Source: Citrus sinensis
Lineage: Eukaryota > Streptophyta > Magnoliopsida > Sapindales > Rutaceae
Assembly (NCBI RefSeq): GCF_022201045.2
Contig: NC_068556.1
Coordinates: forward strand, 930,001-994,000
Direction: 5' to 3'
Length of the DNA stretch: 64,000 nt
Part shown: positions 47,919 through 59,340 of the stretch, piece by piece
Layout: the number at the start of each line of letters is the position of its first letter
Numbering within the stretch: the stretch's first letter is position 1
Program-made: the position numbers and the translations under genes
The notes under the pieces: model-generated
The model's database searches: none
What the model saw: the letters and a program-made list of their open reading frames with translations, nothing else
What the model was told of the DNA's origin: nothing

Positions 47919-49326
47919 GGCTATACCTTCCTTGGCATTTGATGATGCCGGATGCCCCCATTTGTCTCAAAATCTGCAAATATAGCAAAAGTATAAAAGA
48001 TTAAAAAAACTAAAAAATGAATAAATACAGAAGAGATTGTCTCAAAATCTGCATGCTGCATGCAAAGCAAAGTTCAAGTTTCTACGTCTCTTAATCCATC
48101 TCATTTTCATTTCCAAAACACAAAAAGCACAAAAAACACAACCGAACTCCCCAAAAAATGGAGACAGAAACTTACGTTGAGCTTTAAAATTCAATTGGGC
48201 GTGTAGCGTCAATTGTCAAATAGACGTTAAAAAAACTGAATCTTTGTTCACCAACAGTCTCAAAATCATAACTTTCTAGGGTTCATCAACGGTCATTCAC
48301 ACAATGTGTTTGCTCGTTGTTCTGTTTGGCGAAAGAGAAGTAGAGAACAGAACCAGAGAGAGACGATGAAGCCGAAGAGACGCTCTTCAAATTTTGTTTC
48401 TGTTTTGTCAGTGTCTCTGCTGCTTGTGTTGCTTTTTGAGGAGTGGTTTCACTGGTAATAAGTTGTACTTTCAAGAGGTGATCTTGTAAATTCATCATTA
48501 AGGATTTGGTTCGGAAAGGTGTATGGTTGGAGGACGATTTTTGCCTTTGAAATGCTTGGGAGTTTGGGGAGAGGACTGATGAAAAGCAACCTGAGTTATA
48601 GGGTTAAATTTGAGAAAGCAAATATTCGGTGAATTTAATTTGCAAAATTATTTATTAGTTAATCACGTTATATAGTCATCTCACATTAGTATTTTAACAT
48701 TTCATTCGAAATGTGTGACATTTATTTATTCATTATATTTTTAGATTAATAATTTTTTTAAAAAAAATAATTTATAATTTGATGATTACTAAGATTATTT
48801 TAAATATTTAAACACGATTTAAGAGAGAATTACCTCCACTCAATTATTTAATTGAGAGAGAATATTAAGTCTTCTTAAAAGGAACTCAAATTTGTGAGAG
48901 CAGTAGCTCATCATTCTTGCAAAGAGATTAACAACTTTCTTTAGTATTATCAAGTCTTGAAAAATGTTTTCGTTTGCCTGAAATTGCTGTAGTGCATGTA
49001 TGAGATCAAAGTATTGTAACTGTGTGCTTTTAAAATTAAGCAAAAGAACAACAATTACAAACGTGCGCGTAATATACAGTCTATGATGAATCTCATCAAA
49101 TATTAAAAATAAAACCATAGTACTTGGAATTATTTGGGTGGAGGATGGTAGAATAGTTTAAAAGACAATAACTGACGTTCTATGTATTGGCCTGCATTGC
49201 TAAGTATATGATCTTCTAAATACGGAGCTTTGAGTATAAATTAGATTTAAAATGAAATATTGTTTATTACTAGATCATGGAGAAAATGTGACGGGTCTAA
49301 GACAATAGCTAGCACAGGTTTCAACT
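47919..49326. other. Relic 5' leader of the NRPD2 copy and spacer
   Basis: From about 48500 to 47919 the minus strand shows what looks like the original 5' leader of the duplicated gene. It has a donor (ACGTAAGTTT near 48172) and an acceptor (TTTGCAG near 47980) bounding a leader intron. The rest up to 49326 is AT-rich spacer plus the likely 3' UTR of chorismate mutase. No gene is seen. Confidence 0.45.
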
Positions 49327-51738
49327 TCAATCCAAGCGGCGAAGGAGGTACTCAACTTGAACGAGCTTGGTAAAGGGCATGATCCAATCTCCATAGAGTC
49401 TTGAAACTACAGATGGATCCACTTTGAACCTCGCTTGCTTGTCGCCGTCATTGCCGAGGCTCACTTCTTGCCCGAGTACCATCGCCTTCTTCTCAACTCT
49501 CTTCTTCACCATCTGTTCTACATTCTCATATGTTAATAGATTCATCAGAGCATCTCTGTCCTGAAACAAACCAAAACAATAGCTTAGTTAGTGCCAAATT
49601 ATCGGTTTTGTCTTACTTGAATTGCTGCTGGAGAAAACTAAGACATTAGAGATGACAGGTAAGTTGTATGAAGTTCTAGAAATGATGTTAAGAAAGTTGA
49701 AGTTGGAAACTTAAGCAGAGTTCCACCACATGACAATGTTCTAAGATTTTGTTGAATATCGCCTTACAATGTGGGTTCTGTATGTCTAGTGAAAAAGGTT
49801 CACCTATAAGATAGTATCTGAGGTAGAAAACATAACGTTTCAACGATTGAACATTTAAAACTTCGAAATCTGTGCTCTACGTAGAAAATTCACAGTTTAG
49901 GAAACGCTGCCAGAGGAAATTAACTAGTCTGAGATGACACGTAAATTGCATGAAGTTCAAGAGATGACAGTTGAGAAAGATAAGCAGAGTTTCATCAAAC
50001 AAATAATTGATCGGCATGGGAATTACAAGTGAACTATACAAAAGAATGAAGTTCAAAAAACGTTAACTATAAGATAGTAATTAAGGCAAGAAACATTATT
50101 GGTTTGACAGTTGATCATAATGAAATTTAAAACTGGTCTCTACATGTCCAGAAACTTCCACAGCATATCAATAATTTGGTCCTGAATGCTTAGGAGCCTC
50201 TCTAGTTCTTCACATTGGTAAGTTGGTAAAACTAATGAAGAAACTTGCTGAAATTACTGTAGTGTTTAACGATAAAGATTTAATACCTTAGCACGAATTG
50301 CAAGTTCATATTCATGTGGGGCATCCCTGAATTTAACCTCGGCTACGAATTTCCCATAATGTATCCTTCTAGAGAGAGCCTGGAAGGGAATAGGTATCAA
50401 GTTGAGCCAATATTAATTGAAACAATCGTAAGATCCCTTAGTTTTAATCTTGAAGAGAACTATTGCAAGTGCGACACAAATAAAAAGGAATATGCCCCAA
50501 TTACCTGTAGACAGGCAAGATCGCTAGTGGCAGTTGATGCATAGTTGCCATCATCACCCTCAGCAACAAAAAGCGGAAGCAATTGGTTGAAGTACATATC
50601 CCATATGATCTTATTTTTGTTGATCGAAGTCCCTGCAGGATGCAAAACCTATGCTCGGGGATTAGTCAAAAAGATAAATGAACTTGCTTTCAAGTATAGA
50701 ATTATGGAAAAGAAAACCAGAGTTCTGGTAAACTAATTTACCTGCGGATATTTGAAAGGCGGTACAAATGAATGCGGCAGTTTATCAGGGAAGAAGGGAC
50801 TTTCTTCTGGATTCTCATATCTCCCAGCCTTTTGCATGCCATATCAAATACCATTTTTAGAGTTAGATTAACCAATTCAAAACATAACCAAAACAAAACT
50901 AGTCATTAACTCAATGTTCACTGGCAATGTTACTGATTTAACAAATGGCATTCTATTCATATGTCAACACAGCCTCACATAAGTAGCTACTGAAAAAAAG
51001 AAAAAAAAAAAAAAGAGAGAGAGAACAGCAGAACCAGTAAAACAAACCATCAACAGTTACAGAACATTAGATAAGCTACAAGGAGACATCACTATAAATG
51101 TATATAAGAATTAGCAAAGCTCATTAAAATGTCTGAGCTAATCAGAAACCCGACTCTACCATCTCAATATATTGACAAACACTATATCCCCAATAAGCCT
51201 ATAACCTGCTCTGAATTAATAAGTTGCATTAATAGTTAAGTTCTAAATTCATGGGCAAGTCCTCCTTCCTATTCAAAAATCAATAAAATATGCATATTTT
51301 AAAACTTATGTACCACATTCTCTAGCAAACATTGTGAAATACAAGCCTTTTATTTTATTCTCTCAATCATGTGCTACGGTTATGAAAGACAAGTATAATA
51401 ATATTAACATAGACAGAATCATTACATGTCATGGACCTGGTGATGAAACAAAATCCAGCAGATTAAGAGAAAGACATATGAATCAAACATAACCAACAAA
51501 CAATTTTAAAAAAGGAAAAAGGACAGAAACTTACTGTGGCTTGCATGGCCTCTGATTGTTGAACAATGTATTGAAGCAAAGAACCAGAGAAGCCAGGAAA
51601 TGAAGCATAAGATTGATCATAAGCTGGAGCATTAAGAGGGTGCTTAGCTCTCTCAATGAGACAGAATATAATGGTATCTTCTTGCCTAATCAATGAGTCC
51701 CTCACCAAGTCAAGCGTTAAATCCCCTGCCAATGCCAT
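49327..51738 (-). CDS. Chorismate mutase, cytosolic CM2 type
   Basis: Five exons (51738-51535, 50828-50742, 50648-50505, 50379-50287, 49560-49327) join in phase to 253 residues. The protein starts MALAGDLTLDLVRDSLIRQE with no transit peptide, unlike plastid CM1 and CM3. The AroQ helical fold is clear: an N-terminal helix with the substrate-contacting Arg (VRDSLIRQEDTIIFCLIERA), then RPHSF-like LPHSFVPPFKYPQ, HPAGTSINKN, DLACLQALSRRIHYGKFVAE and a C-terminal helix ending YLLRRLD. It converts chorismate to prephenate, the committed step to Phe and Tyr. Cytosolic CM2 is generally not feedback-controlled by aromatic amino acids. The physiological role in the cytosol is unsettled because the rest of the pathway is plastidial. 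The family match from memory is At5g10870, which does not lie in the Arabidopsis block recalled for the other genes. Confidence 0.95.
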
Positions 51739-52194
51739 CTTGTTCTCTACTACAAGGACTACAACTATCAACACAACCAAAAACATTCTCAATGCAAAAT
51801 AGAGAATCCTCAATAAACAAAATGAGAAAATAAACACAAATGAAAAATAGATTCTTAGTAATCGTTACCAAATCTTTTCTTAATTAAGAAGAGATATTTC
51901 TTCCTCTGGGCTGAATGTCTAATTGTGAACTAGAAAATATAGAAATGGCTGGCGCAGAAGGAAAGCGATGAGCGTGGCCGCGTGGGGTTAGTGGGGGCCA
52001 TTTTTTTAAAGGCAAGAGTTTGAGTAACGTCCAAATTTTGCGTGGATTCCATGGTCGCGTTTCCTTTTTCAAGTGATTAATTGTTAGTGGGGACTTTTCG
52101 CAAACACGTTTTCTACATAGTTTTATGTCTTAGTCGGAGACCCGATCATTCTGTTCTGCCAATAATATTATAATTGGGTTCTCGGCTGCTTTTG
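51739..52194 (-). promoter_or_regulatory. Chorismate mutase promoter and leader
   Basis: The region directly upstream of the CM2 start contains a pyrimidine-rich leader on the minus strand and GC-richer sequence (GCGTGGCCGCGTGG near 51971). It ends at the target duplication of the adjacent MITE, so the transposon sits within about 500 bases of the start codon. Confidence 0.45.
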
Positions 52195-52203
52195 ATATTT
52201 CGG

Positions 52204-52985
52204 GAAAAATTATCAGCCATATACTCTTAAATGATATTTGTATTAAACGTGTATGAATAACTTTTAAGTGTATCACTCGTATATCATAAGTTAACAAAAT
52301 ATTTCTGTCATCCACCAATCCATTAACTTCCGTTTGCAAACGATGACATCATAAAGGTAATTTAGTCTTTTAAAATTGACGAAACTTTAATTAAAAAAAT
52401 GACATGTCATCTTATTTACCTAGTAAAAACTGACATATCATATGATATATATTGATAAAAATGACATGTCATCCCATTTATCGAATAATTGTTAATAATT
52501 GCTAAAAAAATTATTTTACAACCGAATCTACTCCTCCAAAATTTAACCTAAATTTTTGAAGATCTACTCCTCCAAGCTCCAACTGAAAATTTTTATGGTA
52601 TAATATGTAGAATTGTAAATAATATATTGTTAATAATTTTTATGGTATAATATGAATGTTTTTTTATGGGTATTGTTAATAATATATACCATTAATAATT
52701 CATTTTTTAATCAAAAAAATGTATTGTTAACAACAAAATAAAAAAATTTGTGTATTGAAAATTTATGTTAATTTTTAGGGTAAATTTATCTTTTTATCTC
52801 ATTTTGAGTTCCAAGGGTAAAATAGTCAATTTGTCACAATTCTGTTAACTTTCTAACGGAAGTTAACGGATTGGTGGACGACAGAAGTATTTTGTCAACT
52901 TAAGATCTTCGAGTGATACACTTAAAAAGTATTCACACACGTTTAATACGGGTGTCATTTAAGAATATATGGCTAATAATTTTCC
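52204..52985. mobile_element. MULE-type MITE, same family as 4-420
   Basis: Inverted ends match over about 170 bases. The left reads GAAAAATTATCAGCCATATA and the reverse complement of the right reads GAAAATTATTAGCCATATAT. Both then share AAACGTGT, TTTAAGTGTATCACTCG and CCACCAATCC.TTAACTTCCG. Possible 9-base target duplications are ATATTTCGG (52195-52203) and ACATTTCAG (52986-52994), two mismatches apart, as expected for an old Mutator-like insertion. The core is AT-rich and non-coding. Confidence 0.75.
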
Positions 52986-52994
52986 ACATTTCAG

Positions 52995-54196
52995 TCGCCA
53001 TTGACTTGGATCTGAAAATTATGTCACATTCATATAACTGTTTCATACTGGGTTGGATTTAAAGGGTTTTGCTAAGGTACAACCAAAATAACTTATAGCC
53101 TATATAATAAAAACATGCAAAAATGTATAACATAGTAGTGGATTTATCTTTAATATTAATAGTGCAATGACCACATATATATAATACATATGTTTATGAG
53201 AAATTATTTTCAGCCATCCCAAGAATATTACAAAATCACATCAAGTTTTTATTTTATATCATCAGCCATTTTCCCTAATTTCATCGTCCACCATTAAATA
53301 ATCTAAAATAAAAGATTGTTTTGGCCTGAAATCTCCCAAGACATTATTTTACCTTCGTAAATGAATTTGGGGACAAAAGTAACCTTTATTTTAAAATTTT
53401 AGGAGGCTCCAAGGATAAGATGGTTTTTTTTTTAATTTATATTATTTAATTATGGTTAACAGGTTTAATCGAACAGTGATCCATTGATATAAAACAAAAA
53501 ATATGCGTGGGCTACTTTATACTTTTGATGTGGTTGAAGAATAATCTCCCAATACAGTTAAAATTTCCGTACAAATTATTAATTATTACATCATAAACCC
53601 ATTGTGTATGTGGTAAAAATGCCACCGTGTGCTGATATGGTGATGACATCACCACCTGAAAAAGGCCAAAACTTTCGGAGATGGCACCCACGTCTAAGGT
53701 TAGGGCCGATGGAGAGTCCAATAAAAGCGTCGAATCCAAATTTTTGGCATGCCCTGTGTGCACATCAACTGGTCGATCAGCCTCAGCCAAAGGTTCATGG
53801 CAAGCCAAAGGTCTGGCCATCATGTTGGTGACTGATGGTTGGAGGCTTGGAGCCAAATCGCACCAAAGCAAAGATTCTTCAACATCAATGACTAATTTTG
53901 ACGAGCTTATATATAATTGTAAAATAAAAACATAAAATGCACTCGCAGTAACAGGAAACACATGCTTGTCAAAATATAGCAACGCACGAAACAAGGCTAG
54001 CGCGCATTTATATAATACAAAAAGTTGCAAGACTCGCTTTACAGCTAATAGTCCAAGTCCTGCTCACTGTCATTGTCGATTATTAAACCTTCATGATCGA
54101 AAGAATTTATCATCAACACTTGATCAAAAGATCGTACAAGCAAAAGTTTATCTTACGATTTGAAGCTCACCTTAACGAATGATAAGTTTTTTGCGC
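52995..54196. other. Spacer with an unexplained GC-richer island
   Basis: Most is AT-rich. Sequence near 53206 (AAATTATTTTCAGCC) may be an end of another diverged MULE-like element. Between about 53600 and 53900 the sequence is GC-richer. The minus strand has an ORF (codons from an ATG pair near 53828 reading MMARPLACHEPLAEADRPVD) and a TATA-like TATATAAAT near 54010. I do not recognise the product and give it low weight. Confidence 0.3.
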
Positions 54197-56562
54197 TCAT
54201 CCACGGTCAGAAGTACACCTTGAAGGTCCGGGAACATGCTGTGCGATAAGCCTTGCAGTGTCCCTCCACCAAGAAATCTCCATTTCCTTCTCAGAAAGCT
54301 TGTGCTTGGCACACTCTAAAGCTGCTTCTAGCTCTCTTATGTGTTCTTGCTGTCTTGCCTCTAGTACTGCATGCAACCTCTTCTCAAGTTCATAGGGAGG
54401 AACTCCACAGTCTACTTCACTGAAGGCCTCTTGGGCTTCAACTACGGTGTCACTAACTTCTCCAGCACTCATGCTGCAACTTCTAGAAGAAGCAGTGTCC
54501 TTAAGAGTCACCTGTCAATTTCAATTGCTCAGAATATGCAACTAGAAGTATGTTTGAATCTACTATATACACCATGAGCACAAACTTTGGAGAACATATT
54601 AAGAAATCTTAAATGCCAAACTTTCAATGTACTTGTTTTCACCCCGAAGAGATAGATCTGAGATACTGTCCCAGTATCATCCACTATTCTTGTTTAAGAA
54701 ACCAGAAAGATTCAAAAAAAGATACTAAAATTATCCAACAAAAGAATTCCAGGATTCTGGTGGCTAGGTGCTCCTCGTTCATCTCTCTTGTGCACACGAC
54801 AATCAAAGGCTTATCATACGCCCGACACCGTCTATTTCTACTTTAAAATCAATTGTACACATAATCTCACAAAAATAAATCCTAAACTGTAACAGGAAAG
54901 AGACCTCTTAGAACTCAATGTTAACAACTTTTCCACCTACCCTGCATTAAACTCCTTAATGATTTACCAGATGGCTAAAAGAGCAACTTTTCCTGACAAG
55001 GGCAGTGGCACAGAAAACAAGCATTTGCATCACAGCCTATTCAAGATGAGTTAATAATTACCGAAAGCAAATAAGTTTAAGACACCTCTTTGAATTCAGG
55101 GTTAACAAATTTCCCGCCTCTGCTGCGTTAAAGTTTTAGACTGACTATGTAACGGTTTTTACAAATTGGTAAAAAGGAACAACCTCTCCTGACGAAGCCA
55201 GCATTGGCATCACAGTGACACAGTCTATAAAATTTACTGAAAGCAAATAAATCTGAATGTCATTGACTCATTATGGTCCTTGAAATTCGTTCATTCAGAA
55301 ACACAAGTACCTCTACACTTCGCTGTTCTGGATGTTGCAATAGTTTCTCTTTTTCCAAGTGCAGCTGCAAACGCTCCAACTCTGCCTCAAGTTCTGCTTG
55401 CAGCTGATCTATTCCTTCCAAACATTCAACATCTTTAGGCGTGTCACATTTCAAAGACTGATCAAATGTCATAATTGCTGTTGTTGATGACTCTGGTTGA
55501 ACATGTGAAATTGCAAGGTTTTGCGAAGAACGATGACAGTTTGATCCCGTCCCTTCTTCTGAGGCGTTTCTCACTTGCAGCTCCTCTTTGAAATTCTGGA
55601 GAAGAACCTGCATTTGGGTCCTCAAATCCATCATCTTGTCAAGTTCAGCTTTACTTGCTGCAATTAGATATAACAGAGAACACCCAACTCCCACATCGAA
55701 AGAGGACTCTCTTTGGCACCACCTACAACCCCCTGAAGGACCTGAACGTCAAATTTGAAACAAAAAATGTCAAACTTGCAATCAAATAATCAAATGAAAA
55801 ATTAATCACCTTGTAAGCAGTAATTTTGGCCAGAAGAATTATAGTCTTCAATGACAAATTTTCAACAAATTTGAAGAGATAAATGTTGACCTAACTAAAC
55901 AGTGCTATACCTTAGGATATGTTTCGAAATGTCTACTTAATTCTCGAAAGCAAGAAAATTAAAATGTTTGGTAAATAATTTATTTTTTTAGGTGTTCGTA
56001 TTTAATGCAACATGGAATCATTAATTATCTAATATAAATATAGTGTTAAATAATTATTTATCAAATATTTTATTTATTACGGTCTTTATCTAATGTGAAC
56101 GTTTGACGTTTTCAAATATCCAAACGACCGCACTATAGCACATCAATCCTAGATATACCTTCAAACAACAAATTATTAAATACACAAAAGAATGAAGAGG
56201 AGAACAAAAAAAAAAAAAAAGGAAAGATTGACAATCAGATGATTTGCCAATCAAAACGAATCACCTGAGTGATCATTGTGAGCAACCACAGACGTCAAAT
56301 CACGACCGTTGGTTACATCATCACGATCGTCATCATGCTGATCCTCGGGCCTTCTAAAACATGTGAGCCACCGGGACACAACGCCGCCAGCTTCTCTCCG
56401 GCGTCTTCTACAGCCGTCCATCACTAAAGAAAACGGGAGAACAGCGCCGTCCACTTGTTCTTCCTGGTCGTCGTCGAGATGGAGTAGTAGAACATCAGCG
56501 ATTCGTAAAGGAGGAGCAGTCGAAGAGGAGCTTTTAAGGAGCGAAGAGTTGTTATTGCTCAT
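54197..56562 (-). CDS. POLAR-like coiled-coil protein
   Basis: Three exons (56562-56265, 55741-55311, 54511-54197) join in phase to 347 residues. The N-terminal 100 residues are Ser-, Asp- and Arg-rich and low in complexity (MSNNNSSLLKSSSSTAPP). Next comes a short hydrophobic segment (FDVGVGCSLLYLIAASKAEL, residues about 112-131), running into a coiled coil (KMMDLRTQMQVLLQNFKEEL). Two more helical coiled-coil blocks (LQAELEAELERLQLHLEKEK and YELEKRLHAVLEARQQEHIR) follow. The last ends in EKEMEISWWRDTARLIAQHV, a conserved signature. This layout matches POLAR and POLAR-like proteins, recalled as At4g31805. These mark one cortical side of stomatal-lineage cells and scaffold GSK3/BIN2-type kinases in asymmetric division. 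Some databases label this family WRKY, but no WRKYGQK motif or zinc finger is present. Confidence 0.88.
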
Positions 56563-56913
56563 CGGGATTGAGAACTCACGAGTAACTTAAATTAACTCTG
56601 AATCAAGATTGAAAGCAGAATTAAATGTCACGAACAAGAGGGACAGACTGGACTCTGGAGCCCGTCCTTTATGTACATGTACGTATTTTTGCTTCCTTCT
56701 GTTTTGGAGGGAAGGTTTTCAATTTTGCCCCAATCATGATTGTCCATCCATTATTGAGTTGCCTCATACAACCATACATTATACAAGACATATCTCTTTA
56801 TTTATTGCTCACCTTTTTCTTTTTTTTTTTTAATTTTTGTTTTTCTATAATTAAAAAGAAAGTAAAGAATGTTTGGAAATAAGCATAGTCCATTTTGAAC
56901 CAAAATATTTAAA
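56563..56913. other. POLAR-like promoter region
   Basis: Leader and promoter of the minus-strand POLAR-like gene. It becomes AT-rich after about 56800. No other feature is seen. Confidence 0.45.
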
Positions 56914-57382
56914 GGAAAATTATCCACCGACCACATTTTTTTTAATTTTTTAAAAAATACAGAAATCTTTTTTTTTTGCAGCGTCCCACCGGAAGTTAAC
57001 ATTTTTTTTATTGGTCCACTCTCGTTATAACACCGTTAGAACTTTGCTGACATCATAAGGGTAAAATTATCATTTTACAACGACACAGTGGTGGATAGGT
57101 GCAAAACAATATAATTTTAAGTGGAATTTAACAAAAAAAAATTAAGAATTGTGTATTTTTAAAAAAATACGAGAAAAATATGGTAGGTTGATAATTTATC
57201 TTTTACATTTGAGGGTAAAAAGTCATTTAAATAATATTCCGTTAGTTTTCTTAATGGTCTCCAAACGGAAGTAGAAAAGTGAAAAAAAAAATGTAACTTC
57301 AAGTGGATTCCAGCAAAAAAAAAAAGAATTGTATATTTTTAAAAAAATTGAAAAAAAACAGATAGACGGTAGATAATTTCTC
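56914..57382. mobile_element. Compound MULE-like MITE with three related ends
   Basis: The left end GGAAAATTATCCACCGACCA is matched by two successive inverted ends on the right: one at about 57178-57199 (..GGTTGATAATTTATC) and a second at about 57360-57382 (..GACGGTAGATAATTTCTC). Arms share a T-run, AATTTTT, AAAATAC and GGAAGTTA-like blocks over about 100 bases. This suggests a second, partial copy fused to or inserted against the first. Confidence 0.6.
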
Positions 57383-58135
57383 ATATTTAAATGATGTACG
57401 TTGTTCATCTCATAGTCTATAAATTGACTTTAGATATTATACGGTTTGAAAAAAATAAAATTAAAATACAATGATTGATTGGAGCATCGTACTTAAATGG
57501 ATTGATTTTACGTTTAAATTTTTTTAAATTTCAATAATCTTTTAGTCGTTAAGGTATGCAAGTGAATGATTCCTACTTTATATTTTCTTTAGAACATTTG
57601 ATTAGACAAAAATTAATGTTAGAGAGAAACAACAAAAGTATACGGGACATTTATGCGACATGATAAATATATCAATTTAAAGGCGCGGGGCGGTGACGTC
57701 AAAGTGGATATAAAACTTGGTTTTTTTTTTTTCTTTAATTAAAAGTTAGGTCGATTTTGTTTTATCATAGAGCTTCGATTAAAAAAAATAATACTAATTC
57801 AAATAATATTTGCAAGTTTATATGGTCTTTTTATATTAAAATGTTAAGGACACGTGCTGACGAGAGGCAAAACAAATGAAATCATGGATATTAGCTCGCA
57901 CTTGTCCGGTAGGGCAAGATGAGCACATTCCCGTGTGACCAAATTTAATAATGAAATTACTTGAATCACTTTCTTTTTCCCCTTATTTCGTGAACTTTTT
58001 TTTTTTATTTTAATCCAAAAAAATAATGGAATATAAAGTTAGAATAACTGAAAAGGTTATGACGTTTTTCGTTTTCACTCCATTACGTATTCTTATATTA
58101 TTGTTGAGCTCATTAATTAACTACTTGCAAATATA
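57383..58135. other. AT-rich spacer
   Basis: No gene, repeat family or regulatory signal stands out, apart from a short GC-rich GGCGCGGGGCGGTGACGTCA at 57681-57700 containing a TGACGTCA element. Confidence 0.4.
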
Positions 58136-58841
58136 GGTGGCGTTTGCTTTTTTTTTTCTTTTCTTAAATCTAAAATTTAAATAAACCTGAATTAGTATGG
58201 ATTTTGAATAGAGCTGAATGTTTGAAATTTAAATGATATATTGTTCTTTTGTTTGAATCGTTAAAATTAAACATGAAGTTGTTTGTTTTTAACTTAAAAT
58301 ATTTGAAAACTGGTATTTTATATTTATGCCTTTACATATTCTAAATATTAAAAAAATAATAAACATCTCAAATAATATAAATAAGATAATATATTATCAT
58401 TACATAAATCGTGTTCAATTGAATGCAACCCTTTAATATTCTAAATTAGACTATGTTAATTAATGTTATTGTAGTTTATGAAGTTTTTATATGAAAAATA
58501 TTCATAAAAAAATATGAAGATAAACAATGTTAATTTGAAGGAAATAAACAGATGAAAATAATAAAAGTCTATCATTGTATTATCACAAGTTATAAAAGAT
58601 TGGTAATAATGTTAATTATTAAATTTCATTTGGGTAAGAATGAAAATTATTTTATTAAATATGGATATTTTGGATAATATCTTTTATTCAACTTTTTTAG
58701 ATTAAGAAAAAGCTCATAAATTTGGCTTGATAACTTAATGACTAAGAATTTTCATTAAGTTAAAAAAACACAAACTTAATGACTTAAGTGATTAAATTAG
58801 TTTAATTAAATCATTATGTAAAAAAAAAAACAAACAGCTCC
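58136..58841. mobile_element. TIR element of about 700 bases, family uncertain
   Basis: The left end GGTGGCGTTTGCTTTTTTTT mirrors the right end, whose reverse complement is GGAGCTGTTTGTTTTTTTTT. Both are flanked by ATA (58133-58135 and 58842-58844). Short TIRs with a 3-base target fit a Harbinger-like or similar group. The interior is AT-rich with no transposase. Confidence 0.5.
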
Positions 58842-58885
58842 ATAAGCATTTAAGTTTCTCCTATCGTATCTCATGAATATTTTAT

Positions 58886-59088
58886 GAGTAATGATTCAAG
58901 TACAAACTCTTGTATAAATTTATTTTGTATAAACTGATGTGGCATTAGCATAATGGGACAATAAAAATACAAAGTAATAAAACACAAATCATGTGGACCA
59001 AGAAATATCTAATTCAACTAATTAAATCATGCTACATTAGTTTGTACAAAAAAAAATTGTACAAGAATTTATAGTTATATTATTACCC
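58886..59088. mobile_element. 203-base MITE with perfect 9-base target duplication
   Basis: The ends are inverted: GAGTAATGATTCAAGTACAA on the left and the reverse complement of the right end GGGTAATAATATAACTATAA. They continue to match (TTCTTGTA..TTT.TTTTGTA.AAACT.ATGT.GCAT) over about 60 bases. Flanks are exact copies of ATATTTTAT (58877-58885 and 59089-59097). Nine bases is the Mutator-like target size. Confidence 0.8.
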
Positions 59089-59306
59089 ATATTTTATTGC
59101 TAGCCACATATTCACATTCTTTTTTTAATATATATAATTCAAAATGTAAGACGTTTACATTAGAACCCAAAAAAAAAAGATTGTTTATGATTATGCAAAA
59201 GTGTGAGTAGATATCTTAGAGTAAAATACTTAATTTCATAATCAACGCTTAGTAATATTTCCTTGTCAATAGCATTTATCAAAAATATTAGTTTCCAAAT
59301 ATTCCT

Positions 59307-59339
<33 letters not shown>

Positions 59340-59340
59340 A

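Noticed and set aside
53512-54030. 172-codon minus-strand reading frame near chorismate mutase
   Set aside because: Contains a conspicuous but unrecognised segment (ACHEPLAEADRPVDVHTGHA). No splice context or family match was seen, so it is noted only within the spacer.
54197-56562. WRKY transcription factor label for the POLAR-like gene
   Set aside because: The protein has no WRKYGQK motif and no zinc-finger Cys/His set. It is coiled-coil with a short hydrophobic segment and the POLAR-like C-terminal signature.
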